Assembly: GCA_029259845.1 (NCBI GenBank)
Contig: JAJDEI010000292.1
Span: 1-58,476, forward strand
DNA: 58,476 nt
From: Planctomycetaceae bacterium
GTDB lineage: Bacteria; Planctomycetota; Planctomycetia; Planctomycetales; Planctomycetaceae
Reading direction: 5' to 3'
Positions 17,252 through 25,807 of this stretch are shown here, piece by piece (position 1 is the stretch's first letter; each line of letters opens with the position of its first letter). A program made the translations under genes and the position numbers. The notes under the pieces are model-generated. The model did no database searches and had not been told where the DNA came from. It worked only from the letters and a program-made list of their open reading frames with translations.

Positions 17252-18768
17252 GCTCCGAACGCCGCGTATGAGGCGCTCTTGCAATGACAGAACTTGCCGG
17301 AACCTTCCGGGGCGATCGTCTTGACCTCACGCAACCGCACGGGGGCATCGGCATCAATAAAACGGCGGACACGCTCGGCCAGTAAGCCGGACGCTTTATC
17401 TCCGTTGCGGGGAATAACCTTCAATTCAAAACGGTCGCCGGCACGCTCCACCAACTGGTAATCCGAAACCTGCGGCTGCCGATACAAGTAGTCACCAATC
17501 GCCGCATCGGTGAGCACGCTCCGATCCGGTCGCACGAGCGCGTTCTGCAGCCGTCCTTCGGTGAACAATCGCGGAGTGGTCCGCCCACAGTCGCACGGCG
17601 ACCGTTCGACCCGGACGACGTCGCCAATCTGGTAGCGGATCAGCGGCATGGCACGGTTGTGAAGCTCCGTCACTAACAACGAGCCAAGCTCGCCGTCGGC
17701 GACCCGCGCGCCGTCGCGGACAACCTCGAAGTGGCACAGATCCTCAAACAGGTGCATCCCCGTCCGCTGCCGGCAGTCAAAGGCCATCGGCCCCATGTCC
17801 GAGCTGCCGTAATCCTCACGCACCTGCCCCCCAAGGACCCGCTCAACATAGTCCTTGATCGGCCGCGCCATCAATGCCCCCATCGGCTTGATGACGGCAA
17901 TGGGCGGGAACCGATCGCCCGTCCGTTCGACGTGTCGGGCCAACCCGTAAAGGTATTCGGGCAAAGCCTTCAACAGCCGCGGCCGCACCGCTCGCAACTG
18001 CGCGACGTACCAACTGGCTCGCTCGTCATCGATCTCGGACCCTTCGGCCCCAAAGGGGGGAAGCAACGTCTGCCGCTTGACCCAATTGTTCATCACCAGA
18101 CTACGAAGGTCGCCCAGCGCATCCGGGTCGCTCCAACTGCGGCGCAACGCCATCCGGCCCACCTGGCGAAGGACCGACGTCTCGCGGAGTCCCTCGACCC
18201 CGCACAGCGCATTGCACGCATCCGGCGGAATGAACGCGCAACGATGGCCGTACTGGTACGGGGTGTCCTCGGTCATCGAGACCATGATCCCCGCCAAGCC
18301 GAGGTCGCGCTTGAGAAAATCGTTGACGACGATTGTCCGACGCGTCGTCCCCCGCGTGCCGAACCATCTCCAATCCGACCGGTCGCCCACGTCAGACAGC
18401 ATGCGATCGGGGAAGTTCGCCTCCAGATCGTCTTTTGTCGTTGGCGGGATGCGTTCGAAGTCGTCCCACGACCGGAGTTCCCCGTCCCGAAGTCCGGCTG
18501 CCGCAAGTCGCTCTCGATAGAAGGGAACCGTCGTCGCTGCGTGCCTGACGATGGCCTGCAGACGCTCCCATTGCCATTGCCGCCGCCGCTCCGCCGGCCA
18601 GAATTGGCGGGCGCGGATCTCCTTCGCATGCCGGTCAAACCGGCTGCGCGTGGGCCTCAGCATGAGCGGCAACCCGACACGGCTCATCAGCGTGGCGTAC
18701 ATGGTGGCTTGAACCCGTTGATAAAGCGTCCGTGCTGCTTGAACCCACTCCCCCTGAGGCAGGTGCAC
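17248..18768 (-). CDS. PaaK/CapK-like adenylate-forming enzyme
   Basis: 506 aa, related to phenylacetate-CoA ligases and the CapK proteins of capsule loci. Visible: an N-terminal helical region with FYRERLAAAGL, the phosphate loop region GTRGTTRRTIVV, the DYGSSDMGPMAFDC core motif, and a C-terminal subdomain starting near RYQIGDVVRVERSPCDCGR with a Cys-x-Cys metal-type motif. It would activate a carboxylic acid with ATP, for transfer to CoA or another acceptor. It starts at a GTG (18768); ATG codons at 18702 and nearby are alternatives. Its stop overlaps the start of the SufS-like gene, so the two probably act together. Substrate unknown. Confidence 0.8.
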   Translation of the reverse strand: MHLPQGEWVQAARTLYQRVQATMYATLMSRVGLPLMLRPTRSRFDRHAKEIRARQFWPAERRRQWQWERLQAIVRHAATTVPFYRERLAAAGLRDGELRSWDDFERIPPTTKDDLEANFPDRMLSDVGDRSDWRWFGTRGTTRRTIVVNDFLKRDLGLAGIMVSMTEDTPYQYGHRCAFIPPDACNALCGVEGLRETSVLRQVGRMALRRSWSDPDALGDLRSLVMNNWVKRQTLLPPFGAEGSEIDDERASWYVAQLRAVRPRLLKALPEYLYGLARHVERTGDRFPPIAVIKPMGALMARPIKDYVERVLGGQVREDYGSSDMGPMAFDCRQRTGMHLFEDLCHFEVVRDGARVADGELGSLLVTELHNRAMPLIRYQIGDVVRVERSPCDCGRTTPRLFTEGRLQNALVRPDRSVLTDAAIGDYLYRQPQVSDYQLVERAGDRFELKVIPRNGDKASGLLAERVRRFIDADAPVRLREVKTIAPEGSGKFCHCKSASYAAFGA

Positions 18769-18844
18769 TCAGGGAGCAGTCGGAGAGCCAACGGTCGGTT
18801 AGCTCACCAGAACCTGAAATGCGCGCGTCACAAACGACGGGCCT

Positions 18845-19432
18845 TCAGCCCGCCATGCGCAGCACGGTCTTGCAGATCAGGGTCAGGTCGAACGAGATCG
18901 ACTGGCGGCGAATGTACTCTTTGCCGAGTGCGATCTTGTCAGGGAGAATCTGTGTCACATAGGTCGCTTCCGGGTCCTCCGAACGGCCCAGCAGCTCCGC
19001 CTCATGCCGGTACTTGAGCGACGCGATGTCCGTAATGCCGGGCCGAAATCTCAACAACTCTTCGTAGTCGTCATAGAATTGCTCGACATAACGGGGCACC
19101 TCCGGTCGCGGACCGACGAAACTCATGTCCCCCGTGAGAACATTGATCAACTGAGGAAGCTCGTCGATCTTGGTCGCCCGCAGGAATCGGCCCACGCCGG
19201 TGATGCGCGGGTCCCGTCCGGCAGTCAGTTCCCCCCCCTGCCGCGGAGCATCCGCCACCATCGTGCGAAACTTCATGATGTGAAACGACCGAAAGTTCTG
19301 TCCAACGCGCTCTTGGGTGAAGAACGCCGGCCCGGCGGACGTCAGTTTGACCAGCGCACACGCCAGCAGGCACAACGGACTCAGCAGGATCAGGCCCAGC
19401 AGCGAAAACGTGACGTCGAAAGCGCGTTTCAT
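18845..19432 (-). CDS. Priming sugar-phosphate transferase (polyprenyl-phosphate)
   Basis: 195 aa, the minimal bacterial sugar transferase (WcaJ/PglC-type catalytic domain). One N-terminal membrane hairpin (FDVTFSLLGLILLSPLCLL) is followed by the catalytic motifs KFRTM, KIDELPQLINVLTGDMSFVG and GPRPE. It attaches the first sugar-phosphate to undecaprenyl phosphate at the inner membrane, starting repeat-unit assembly. The ATG overlaps the TGA of the aminotransferase gene (ATGA at 19429-19432), so the sugar made by the aminotransferase may be the one primed here; that link is inference. Confidence 0.93.
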   Translation of the reverse strand: MKRAFDVTFSLLGLILLSPLCLLACALVKLTSAGPAFFTQERVGQNFRSFHIMKFRTMVADAPRQGGELTAGRDPRITGVGRFLRATKIDELPQLINVLTGDMSFVGPRPEVPRYVEQFYDDYEELLRFRPGITDIASLKYRHEAELLGRSEDPEATYVTQILPDKIALGKEYIRRQSISFDLTLICKTVLRMAG

Positions 19433-20601
19433 CGGCGGTATTCATCCACGAGGCCGTTCACTGTCGCAGCAATGAATTCGACGTCGTCGTCGGTCAATTT
19501 CAGGTGAATGGGAATGGAGATGATCCGGTCGAACAGATCAGCCGCGCGGGGCAAATCGCTGTTGGCATATCCGAAACGATCGCGATACAGCGGATGCATG
19601 TGCAGCGGCAAGTAATGGACGCTCGTGCCGATGCCCGCATCATTCAGCTGAGTGATGAATTCGTTTCGAGAAATCGTCAGGAGCTCGGTTTGCAGGCGGA
19701 TCACATACAGATGCCACGCATTCTGGACATGCAGTTCCGTCGGCGGCGTGACGACCTCCGGCGTGGGCGCGAATGCCGCGTCGTACCGGGACGCGATCTC
19801 CGCGCGGCGTTCCCAAAACCGGTCGCTCTTGGCCAGTTGTTGGATGCCAATTGCCGCAGCGATGTCCGTCATGTTGAACTTGTACCCCGGCGCGGTGATT
19901 TCGTAGTACCAGGCCCCCTCGGCACTAAACCGTTTCCAGGCATCCTTGCTGATGCCGTGCATCGACATCAGCCGCACACGGTCGGCCAGCTCCGCGTCGT
20001 TCGTTGTCACCATGCCTCCTTCGCCGGTGGTGATCGTCTTGTTCGCGTAAAAGGAGAAGCAGGTGATGTCTCCCAGCCCGCCGATGGGGCGGTCGCCGTA
20101 CCGGGCGGGCAGCGCATGGGCCGCATCTTCGATGACCCGCAGCCCACGCTCGCCGGCGATGCGGAGCAGGCGTTCCATGTCGCACGGATGACCCCCGTAG
20201 TGCACGGGGACGACCGCTTTCGTCCGCGGTGTGATCTTCGCCTCCATCTCGCCGACATCCATCAGGAAATCGGAGCCGCAGTCGACAAGCACCGGAGTCG
20301 CCCCCAGATGCATCACGATCTCACCGGTCGAGGCGAACGTCAATGTGGGGAGCAGCACCTCGTCCCCCGGACCCACGCCCACCGCCTCGAGCGCCAAATG
20401 CAGCGCCGACGTACAGGAGTTGACCGCAATGGCATGCTCCGCGGCGACCGCCTCGGCAAACAACTGCTCGAATCGCTTGGCCTTCGGGCCGGTCGTCAGC
20501 CAACCGGAACGCAGCGTTTCCACAACTGAATCGATCTCTTCATCGCCCAGCAGGGGAGCGAAAAAGGGAATTGTATGCTGACGAAGTGCCTCAACCGCCA
20601 T
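19429..20601 (-). CDS. DegT/DnrJ/EryC1/StrS aminotransferase
   Basis: 390 aa PLP enzyme that aminates nucleotide-linked keto-sugars. It starts IPFFAPLLGDEEIDSVVETL, with SGWLTTGPK, the VNSCTSALHLAL block, the VIEDAAHALPARY motif and the PLP lysine K188 in FSFYANKTITTGEGG. An AAAGGAA ribosome-binding site precedes the ATG at 20601; the in-frame upstream codons lack one. It implies that the polymer contains an amino sugar, a natural target for the GNAT/ACP module encoded upstream. The stop overlaps the sugar transferase start. Confidence 0.93.
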   Translation of the reverse strand: MAVEALRQHTIPFFAPLLGDEEIDSVVETLRSGWLTTGPKAKRFEQLFAEAVAAEHAIAVNSCTSALHLALEAVGVGPGDEVLLPTLTFASTGEIVMHLGATPVLVDCGSDFLMDVGEMEAKITPRTKAVVPVHYGGHPCDMERLLRIAGERGLRVIEDAAHALPARYGDRPIGGLGDITCFSFYANKTITTGEGGMVTTNDAELADRVRLMSMHGISKDAWKRFSAEGAWYYEITAPGYKFNMTDIAAAIGIQQLAKSDRFWERRAEIASRYDAAFAPTPEVVTPPTELHVQNAWHLYVIRLQTELLTISRNEFITQLNDAGIGTSVHYLPLHMHPLYRDRFGYANSDLPRAADLFDRIISIPIHLKLTDDDVEFIAATVNGLVDEYRR

Positions 20602-20749
20602 GGGTGTTCCTTTAAGCGAGAATCCAACCGTTGGGTTGGTCATGAGTCGAGTGGAGAACATCCGGACTGAGAAACTCGCGACCGTTTGAGCGCCCGAATG
20701 TGCCGCCCAAGCCGACTACTTTGCCGCCAAAGCAAGCGTTCACAGGTCG

Positions 20750-20823
20750 GGGTCAGGCACCATTTTCGGCGGGAGGCGCTGTCCGGCTCAATGACGGTAA
20801 TGGCCGAAAATGGTGCCTGACCC
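20750..20823. repeat. Perfect 21-bp inverted repeat
   Basis: GGGTCAGGCACCATTTTCGG plus C (20750-20770) pairs perfectly with 20803-20823 across a 32-bp spacer. It lies between the epimerase and aminotransferase genes. It looks like a dispersed REP-type or mobile-element palindrome. A degenerate relative of the arm (GTCAAGCACCTTTTTCGGCC) occurs near 169-188. Confidence 0.8.
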
Positions 20824-20860
20824 TGAATCTTTCCGCTGCCAAAAGCCGTGCCACCGCCAG

Positions 20861-22429
20861 TTACGTTGCCGACATCTCCGCCGGTTCGTCGCTCAACAAC
20901 GCCTCGGACCAGTCGTCGTCAACCCGCAGCAGAGCGATCAAGCCGGACTCTTTGAGATACTTCACGTTGCTGTACTGCTTGTCGCGGAAGTCGCCCACCG
21001 CTCCGCTGGCGACCGCGTCGAGCACCTGTTCGATTCCCTGCTCAATCGTCCATTTCGGCTGAAAACCGAGTTCGGCGGCCGCCTTCTTGAAACAGACGCG
21101 ATAGTTCCGTTTGTCGATATCATCGTCTGCCACGATCAGATCCGCGGTGAACGCCTGCTCATGGATCAGCTCGCCGACCTGCGCGATGGTGTAGTTCTGT
21201 GCGTCGGAACCGATGTTAAAGGTCTGATTCCCAATGGTGGAGAGCGGAGCCTTGAGCAAAGTCGCGACTCCCAGCGCGGCATCATCAACGTGCACGAAGG
21301 GCCGCCACTGATCCCCGCCATGCACGGTAATCTTGCCTTCGACCTTGGCCATTGCCGTCAGCAGATTGACGACAAGGTCAAAACGGGTCCGCCCGGAGAG
21401 CCCATAGATCGTCGCGAAACGCACGATCGTGGGGGTAAACTGAGCGTCCGCCATCCGCGACAAACCCCGCTCCGCCGCGAGCTTTGTCCGACCGTAAAGG
21501 GAGATGGGATTGACCCGCGACTGCTCATCCAGCAACTCATCGCTCGCCCCGTAGACGGAGCAGGTGCTGGCAAAAATAAACCGATGCACCCCGCACGCTT
21601 TGGCCACCTGTGCGATCATCTGTGTCGCCGTGAGGTTGACTGCGACGGTCACCTGCTCATCGAGCGCGCTTGCCGGATCACCCACAATGGCTCCCAGATG
21701 GACAACCGCGTCCATCCCCTGCATCGCTTCAACGACCTTATCAACATGACGGAAGTCCCCGTCGACAAGCTCCAGCCGCGGATGGCCGACAATGCCCTCA
21801 ATCGGTTCGTAACCGAAGAGAAAACGGTCGAGGACTCGTACGCGGCAACCCTGGGCGAGCAGCTTGGGCAGCAGGGCGGATCCGATGTATCCGGCACCTC
21901 CAATGACCAGCACGTTGCGGGCACTGCCGATGCCGTCGCGAATTCGCGACTCCCGGTCGGGACGGACCACTTTCTCCCACAAGAAACTCCATGTTCGTGC
22001 GGAAAGACAAAACGTCAGACAGAACACGGCCGTCAGCAGGAAGGCACCGCGGGGAATGTCCTGAAGTCCAACCAGATCCCAGAACAGGTACGTCAGCACG
22101 CCGAAGACCAGAAACGTCAGTCCCACCGCCCTTAAGATAATGAGCGGCTTGTACTTGCTGGTGTAGGAGTCCTTGTACGTGTAGAACCCTTCACAGGCAA
22201 AGACCGCCAGACAGATCAGACTGAGGATCGGAGCGTTGTGCCAATAGGCCCGAATAAACTCCCAGAGCGTCGCCCGCGGATCGGTCATCCCCCCTTCGGG
22301 GCCCATCGCCATCAGAATCAGAAACCGAATGACCAGCGCGGCGATGAGCGCCAGATTCATCAGCACGACATCCGCGAGCATCCTGACAGCCATTCCGCGG
22401 CTGATCTTGCAAGTTGCTTTGATTGTCAC
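20861..22429 (-). CDS. NAD-dependent sugar epimerase/dehydratase with N-terminal membrane domain
   Basis: 522 aa. Residues about 15-150 contain four predicted membrane helices, as in the WbpM/CapD/PglF group. From 173 comes an extended short-chain dehydrogenase: the Rossmann motif GGAGYIGS (177-184), STCSVYG (288-294), the catalytic Y312-x3-K316 in LYGRTK, and a C-terminal substrate-binding part. The SDR part looks more like a GalE-type epimerase/dehydratase than WbpM. It would act on a nucleotide sugar at the membrane. GTG at 22429 is preferred over ATG at 22393 because AAGGA lies 7 nt upstream. Upstream of the DegT aminotransferase, it probably supplies its keto-sugar. Confidence 0.85.
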   Translation of the reverse strand: MTIKATCKISRGMAVRMLADVVLMNLALIAALVIRFLILMAMGPEGGMTDPRATLWEFIRAYWHNAPILSLICLAVFACEGFYTYKDSYTSKYKPLIILRAVGLTFLVFGVLTYLFWDLVGLQDIPRGAFLLTAVFCLTFCLSARTWSFLWEKVVRPDRESRIRDGIGSARNVLVIGGAGYIGSALLPKLLAQGCRVRVLDRFLFGYEPIEGIVGHPRLELVDGDFRHVDKVVEAMQGMDAVVHLGAIVGDPASALDEQVTVAVNLTATQMIAQVAKACGVHRFIFASTCSVYGASDELLDEQSRVNPISLYGRTKLAAERGLSRMADAQFTPTIVRFATIYGLSGRTRFDLVVNLLTAMAKVEGKITVHGGDQWRPFVHVDDAALGVATLLKAPLSTIGNQTFNIGSDAQNYTIAQVGELIHEQAFTADLIVADDDIDKRNYRVCFKKAAAELGFQPKWTIEQGIEQVLDAVASGAVGDFRDKQYSNVKYLKESGLIALLRVDDDWSEALLSDEPAEMSAT

Positions 22430-22579
22430 AGTCTTATCCTTCTCTCATCCAGGGAACGCACCACGGCATCGCGATCGATGGGCCCGCTGAAGTGACGTTC
22501 GTTTTACTCTGCGCTCACACACAGACGCTTGACAACGACGAATCCGGGAATAAATCCATTCCCCGTCAGCCGGAACCGA

Positions 22580-24145
22580 TCAGGGTCCGGTTGTTTCAAA
22601 AAGGAGCGTACGCAACTCCGATCGGCGAATCTTTCCGCTCGCGGTCTTGGGAAGCGTTTCCACGACGTGAATCCGTTTCGGCAGCTTGTATCTTGGCAAA
22701 GTACGGCGGCAACGCTCCATCAGGGCATCCGTGTCGATCGTGGCGTCGGCCTCCGCTGCAACCACAAACGCCACCGGGACTTCCCCCCAAATCTCATCCG
22801 GTTGCCCCACGACGGCCACCTCCGCCACATCCTCGTGACGCAACATGACATCCTCAATCTCGTGCGGCGAAATCCGGTACGCCCCGCTCTTGATCATGTC
22901 GTTCTTGCGACCGACGATGTAGAGAAAACCGTCCTCGTCCACGTAGGCCAAATCGCCCGTGCGGAGCCCTTCGGAATGGAGCACCTGCCGCGTCCCCTCC
23001 GGGTCGTTCCAGTATCCCATCATGAGGTTCGGGCCACGGGCCACGATTTCCCCCGGTTCGTGAGGGGGCACGTCGCTGCCGAGGTCGTCCAGAACCCGCA
23101 GCGTCACGCCGGGAATCCCCCGGCCAATGGAGCCGGGCTTGCGGTCCAGTTCATCGGGCATCAACGTCGACAACCGCGCGGTCGCCTCCGTCTGGCCGTA
23201 CATCAAAAACAGCTCGCTGTCCGGCAGCATCTCCCGGATCCGCTCGACATGCGAAGGCAACAAGCCTCCGCCGGCACACGTGAGATAACGCAGATGTTTG
23301 AACCGACGGCTCCCCAGATCGGACCGAAACAACAGCATCGCAAACGTGGACGGGACACCGGAAAAACCGGTGACCCGCTGCTCCCCCATGAGATCGAGAA
23401 TCCGGTTCCAGAACACGAACTGATTCGCCAGCACGAGGCGGCCTCCCACCGCCAGGTGAGTGATTAACACGGAGTTCCCGTACGAATAGAAAAACGGCAG
23501 CACCGCCAGCACACTGTCCGTCCGCTTCAGTGACAGGTAACGAATAATCGATTCACAGTTGGAAACGAGATTCTTGTGACTGAGCATGACCCCCTTCGGC
23601 CGGCCCGTCGTGCCGGACGTGTAAATAATCTGGGCCAACTCCCGCAGCTTCTTCGACCGCGGCAACGGTGTGTCACGTTCCAGCGATTCGTCGTGATCAC
23701 CGGCATTCTGGGTGAAGGCCTGCCGGAGGTCCGACTGCGGAGCGACCCGGAGGATGATCCGCGGCGTCGAAATCCGCTCACGGAGACGACGCAAGGTTTC
23801 TCCAAACGCTTTCCCTTTCTCGCCAAGCACCACGACCGACGGACGGCAGTCATCGAGGATCACCTCGAGCTCCTCCGTCGCCATTTCCGGATTTAAAGCG
23901 ACCGCCACGCGGCCCGCTTTGAGAATTCCCAGATAACACGCCACATACTGCACGCAATTGGGCAGGATCAGCGCAATCCGGTCACCGGGCTCCGTCCCGG
24001 CTGATTCCAACCACTCGGCGAACACCTCCGCTCCCTCCCTGACATCTCGATAAGTGTAGTCTTCTCCCTGATCGCATACCGCCAGCGATTCCGGCGACCG
24101 AATCGCCTGCGCTTCAAAAAGCGTCCAAAGTGTTTTCGTCGGCAT
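22580..24145 (-). CDS. Acyl-AMP ligase (ANL superfamily)
   Basis: 521 aa, complete acyl-CoA synthetase/acyl-ACP ligase type enzyme. P-loop IIYTSGTTGRPKGVMLSH (173-190), the YGQTEATARLS motif, the GDLAYVDEDGFLYIVGRKND hinge and the C-terminal catalytic lysine in PKTASGKIRRSEL. It activates a carboxylic acid as adenylate and loads it on CoA or a carrier protein. An acyl carrier protein is two genes upstream and a LarA-type racemase directly upstream (9 bp), so an acid produced or epimerised there is the likely substrate. Exosortase-associated loci often contain such a ligase. The ATG at 24145 is used; a GTG at 24154 abutting the previous stop is possible. Confidence 0.9.
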   Translation of the reverse strand: MPTKTLWTLFEAQAIRSPESLAVCDQGEDYTYRDVREGAEVFAEWLESAGTEPGDRIALILPNCVQYVACYLGILKAGRVAVALNPEMATEELEVILDDCRPSVVVLGEKGKAFGETLRRLRERISTPRIILRVAPQSDLRQAFTQNAGDHDESLERDTPLPRSKKLRELAQIIYTSGTTGRPKGVMLSHKNLVSNCESIIRYLSLKRTDSVLAVLPFFYSYGNSVLITHLAVGGRLVLANQFVFWNRILDLMGEQRVTGFSGVPSTFAMLLFRSDLGSRRFKHLRYLTCAGGGLLPSHVERIREMLPDSELFLMYGQTEATARLSTLMPDELDRKPGSIGRGIPGVTLRVLDDLGSDVPPHEPGEIVARGPNLMMGYWNDPEGTRQVLHSEGLRTGDLAYVDEDGFLYIVGRKNDMIKSGAYRISPHEIEDVMLRHEDVAEVAVVGQPDEIWGEVPVAFVVAAEADATIDTDALMERCRRTLPRYKLPKRIHVVETLPKTASGKIRRSELRTLLFETTGP

Positions 24146-24154
24146 GGCAGTCAC

Positions 24155-25396
24155 TCAGCGGACGTCGTCAACCTGTTGCATGGGGGCACAGGGAAACACG
24201 GCGATCGACGCACGCTCGGGAAATCGGTGAGAAAGGGCGGTCAGTAACTCGTCTCGATCCGAAAAGACGCGATACCCCTCCCAGAACATTTCATGCACGG
24301 CCTGTTCGGACACCCCGGGTGCCAACAGCCATAGGTCCCGGCCGCCCAGAACACGAAGCGGCCGCGGCTCGTGATGGCTGACACCCTGCGGATCGAACAG
24401 TCCATGCCGGCCAAGCCCTTGCGAACAGGCCGTCATCAGCACCACAAGGCCATCGTCTCGGACGACCGGCCTCGTCGCGGTTTTCCAGGCGACAAACGCA
24501 TTCACCGCCTGAATCAAATCGCAGTCTTTTGGATACGCGTTGAGAATCACGCAGTCGTAGGAATCGCCAACCGGCGTCGCAAACGCCGTCCGTGCTTGCT
24601 CACACGCCGCCCGGTGGGCCGCAACAACATGGCCGGCAAACAGCCCGATCGTTTCGCGAGCCGGGTTCGTCACCGCGCAAACCACGAACGCCAATCCCAA
24701 CTGCTCCGCGATTTGCTCCGCCTCGGTCCGAAACCGGTTGGCGTTCGGGTCGCCGCCGCCCCGCAATCCAAGTTGAACAAACTTGTGGCTCCGCGCGATG
24801 GACGCAAGATCAGCAAGCCCCGGAAGCACCAGTTTCGCTCCACCGCTGAATCCTGCAAACGTGTGAGGCAGCACCGAACCGACAACAATCTTCACATCCG
24901 CATCGAGAAACGTCCGATTGAGCTGCAATTCGTGGTCGCCGTACCGCACGCCGGTCGCAGCCAGATTCGACCGGCAATCATGCGATTGAACTCGATGACG
25001 GCCGGCAATCTCGGGCCCCAGCTTCAACGCGATTTCCTCGTCGGATAACGCCGCATGCGACCCGGTCGCAACGACGATCCCGATCTGTGTGTCGCCGATC
25101 CCGCCGCGCCGCAGCTGTTCGGTCACTTCCGGCAGAATCTCAGCCGCTCGTGTCGGGCGGGCCAAGTCGTCCACCACGAGGCAAGCCGAATTCCCCGCAG
25201 CGGCGAGTTCGCCCAGAGACGGACCCTCGATCGGCGCGTTGAGCGCGTCCCGGATTTCGTCCGCCCGAAGAGACCTCCCCCCCCGCGGATTCAGCACATC
25301 AACGCGACACGTCTCCGGAAACCGCAGCTCCAACTGCCGTTCCTGATACCACGCGCCCCACGGAACCGAAACAGATTTCAACGCCCGACTCGCCAC
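24155..25396 (-). CDS. LarA-type (nickel-pincer) racemase homologue
   Basis: 413 aa, lactate racemase family (DUF2088 N-domain). The active-site pattern of LarA is intact: VDDLARPT (D76, D77, R80), GSH (H114), PHTFAGFSGGAKLVLPG with H178 and K188 ten residues apart, and H204 sixteen residues after K188. In LarA these residues hold the nickel pincer nucleotide (Lys184) and do the hydride transfer (His108, His174, His200). It should interconvert 2-hydroxy-acid stereoisomers or a related sugar acid. The cofactor genes larB, larC and larE are not in the window. It starts at a GTG 3 bp after the ACP stop, and the acyl ligase follows after 9 bp. It is a very unusual member of an EPS locus. Confidence 0.88.
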   Translation of the reverse strand: MASRALKSVSVPWGAWYQERQLELRFPETCRVDVLNPRGGRSLRADEIRDALNAPIEGPSLGELAAAGNSACLVVDDLARPTRAAEILPEVTEQLRRGGIGDTQIGIVVATGSHAALSDEEIALKLGPEIAGRHRVQSHDCRSNLAATGVRYGDHELQLNRTFLDADVKIVVGSVLPHTFAGFSGGAKLVLPGLADLASIARSHKFVQLGLRGGGDPNANRFRTEAEQIAEQLGLAFVVCAVTNPARETIGLFAGHVVAAHRAACEQARTAFATPVGDSYDCVILNAYPKDCDLIQAVNAFVAWKTATRPVVRDDGLVVLMTACSQGLGRHGLFDPQGVSHHEPRPLRVLGGRDLWLLAPGVSEQAVHEMFWEGYRVFSDRDELLTALSHRFPERASIAVFPCAPMQQVDDVR

Positions 25397-25399
25397 TCG

Positions 25400-25807
25400 T
25401 TAGGCCGATGCGGTTTCGCTTTCGCCCCGCTTGCTCTGTACCAGAGCCACGATCGCCACCAAGCTGTCGAAATTCTCGGGCGTCATGTCATCGTCGTCGA
25501 TGCGCACCCGATAACTTGCCTCGATGAACGTAATCAGATCAACCATCGTCAGTGAATCGATGATCCCCTGGTCCAGTAGTGACTCTTCATCCGCGAAATC
25601 ACCCGCGCCCTGACTTGCACGGTGCTTCACCAGAAAGTCCCGAATTTCATTCTTCAGCACTGCCGTCCCTCCCTCGACCGAGGATCCTTCAAGTTCGCCA
25701 CAAGTGACATCGTCATGCGTCCCGTCTTCATGCGTCTCGGTTTCATGCGTCTCGGTTTCAAGTGTCTCGGATTGAAGCAACTTGATGTAATACGTCTCAG
25801 TCGTCAT
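25400..25807 (-). CDS. Acyl carrier protein with N-terminal extension
   Basis: 135 aa. The last 85 residues are a standard carrier domain; the phosphopantetheine site is S85 in DQGIIDSLTMVDL, followed by the acidic helix II and a VRIDDDDMTPENF segment. The first 50 residues are an extra Glu/Thr/His-rich stretch (TLETETHETETHEDGTHDD) coming from a 15-bp tandem repeat. It would carry an activated acyl group from the ligase (22580-24145) to a transferase. The ATG overlaps the TGA of the GNAT gene (ATGA), coupling the two. Typical ACPs are about 80 aa, so the tail is odd; it may be a disordered tether. Confidence 0.92.
   Translation of the reverse strand: MTTETYYIKLLQSETLETETHETETHEDGTHDDVTCGELEGSSVEGGTAVLKNEIRDFLVKHRASQGAGDFADEESLLDQGIIDSLTMVDLITFIEASYRVRIDDDDMTPENFDSLVAIVALVQSKRGESETASA
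25719..25778. repeat. 15-bp tandem repeat in the ACP gene (4 units)
   Basis: Four degenerate 15-bp units on the plus strand, starting GTCCCGTCTTCATGC and GTCTCGGTTTCATGC. They encode the acidic ETETHETETHED region of the ACP tail. Being a multiple of three, changes in copy number keep the frame. Confidence 0.8.
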
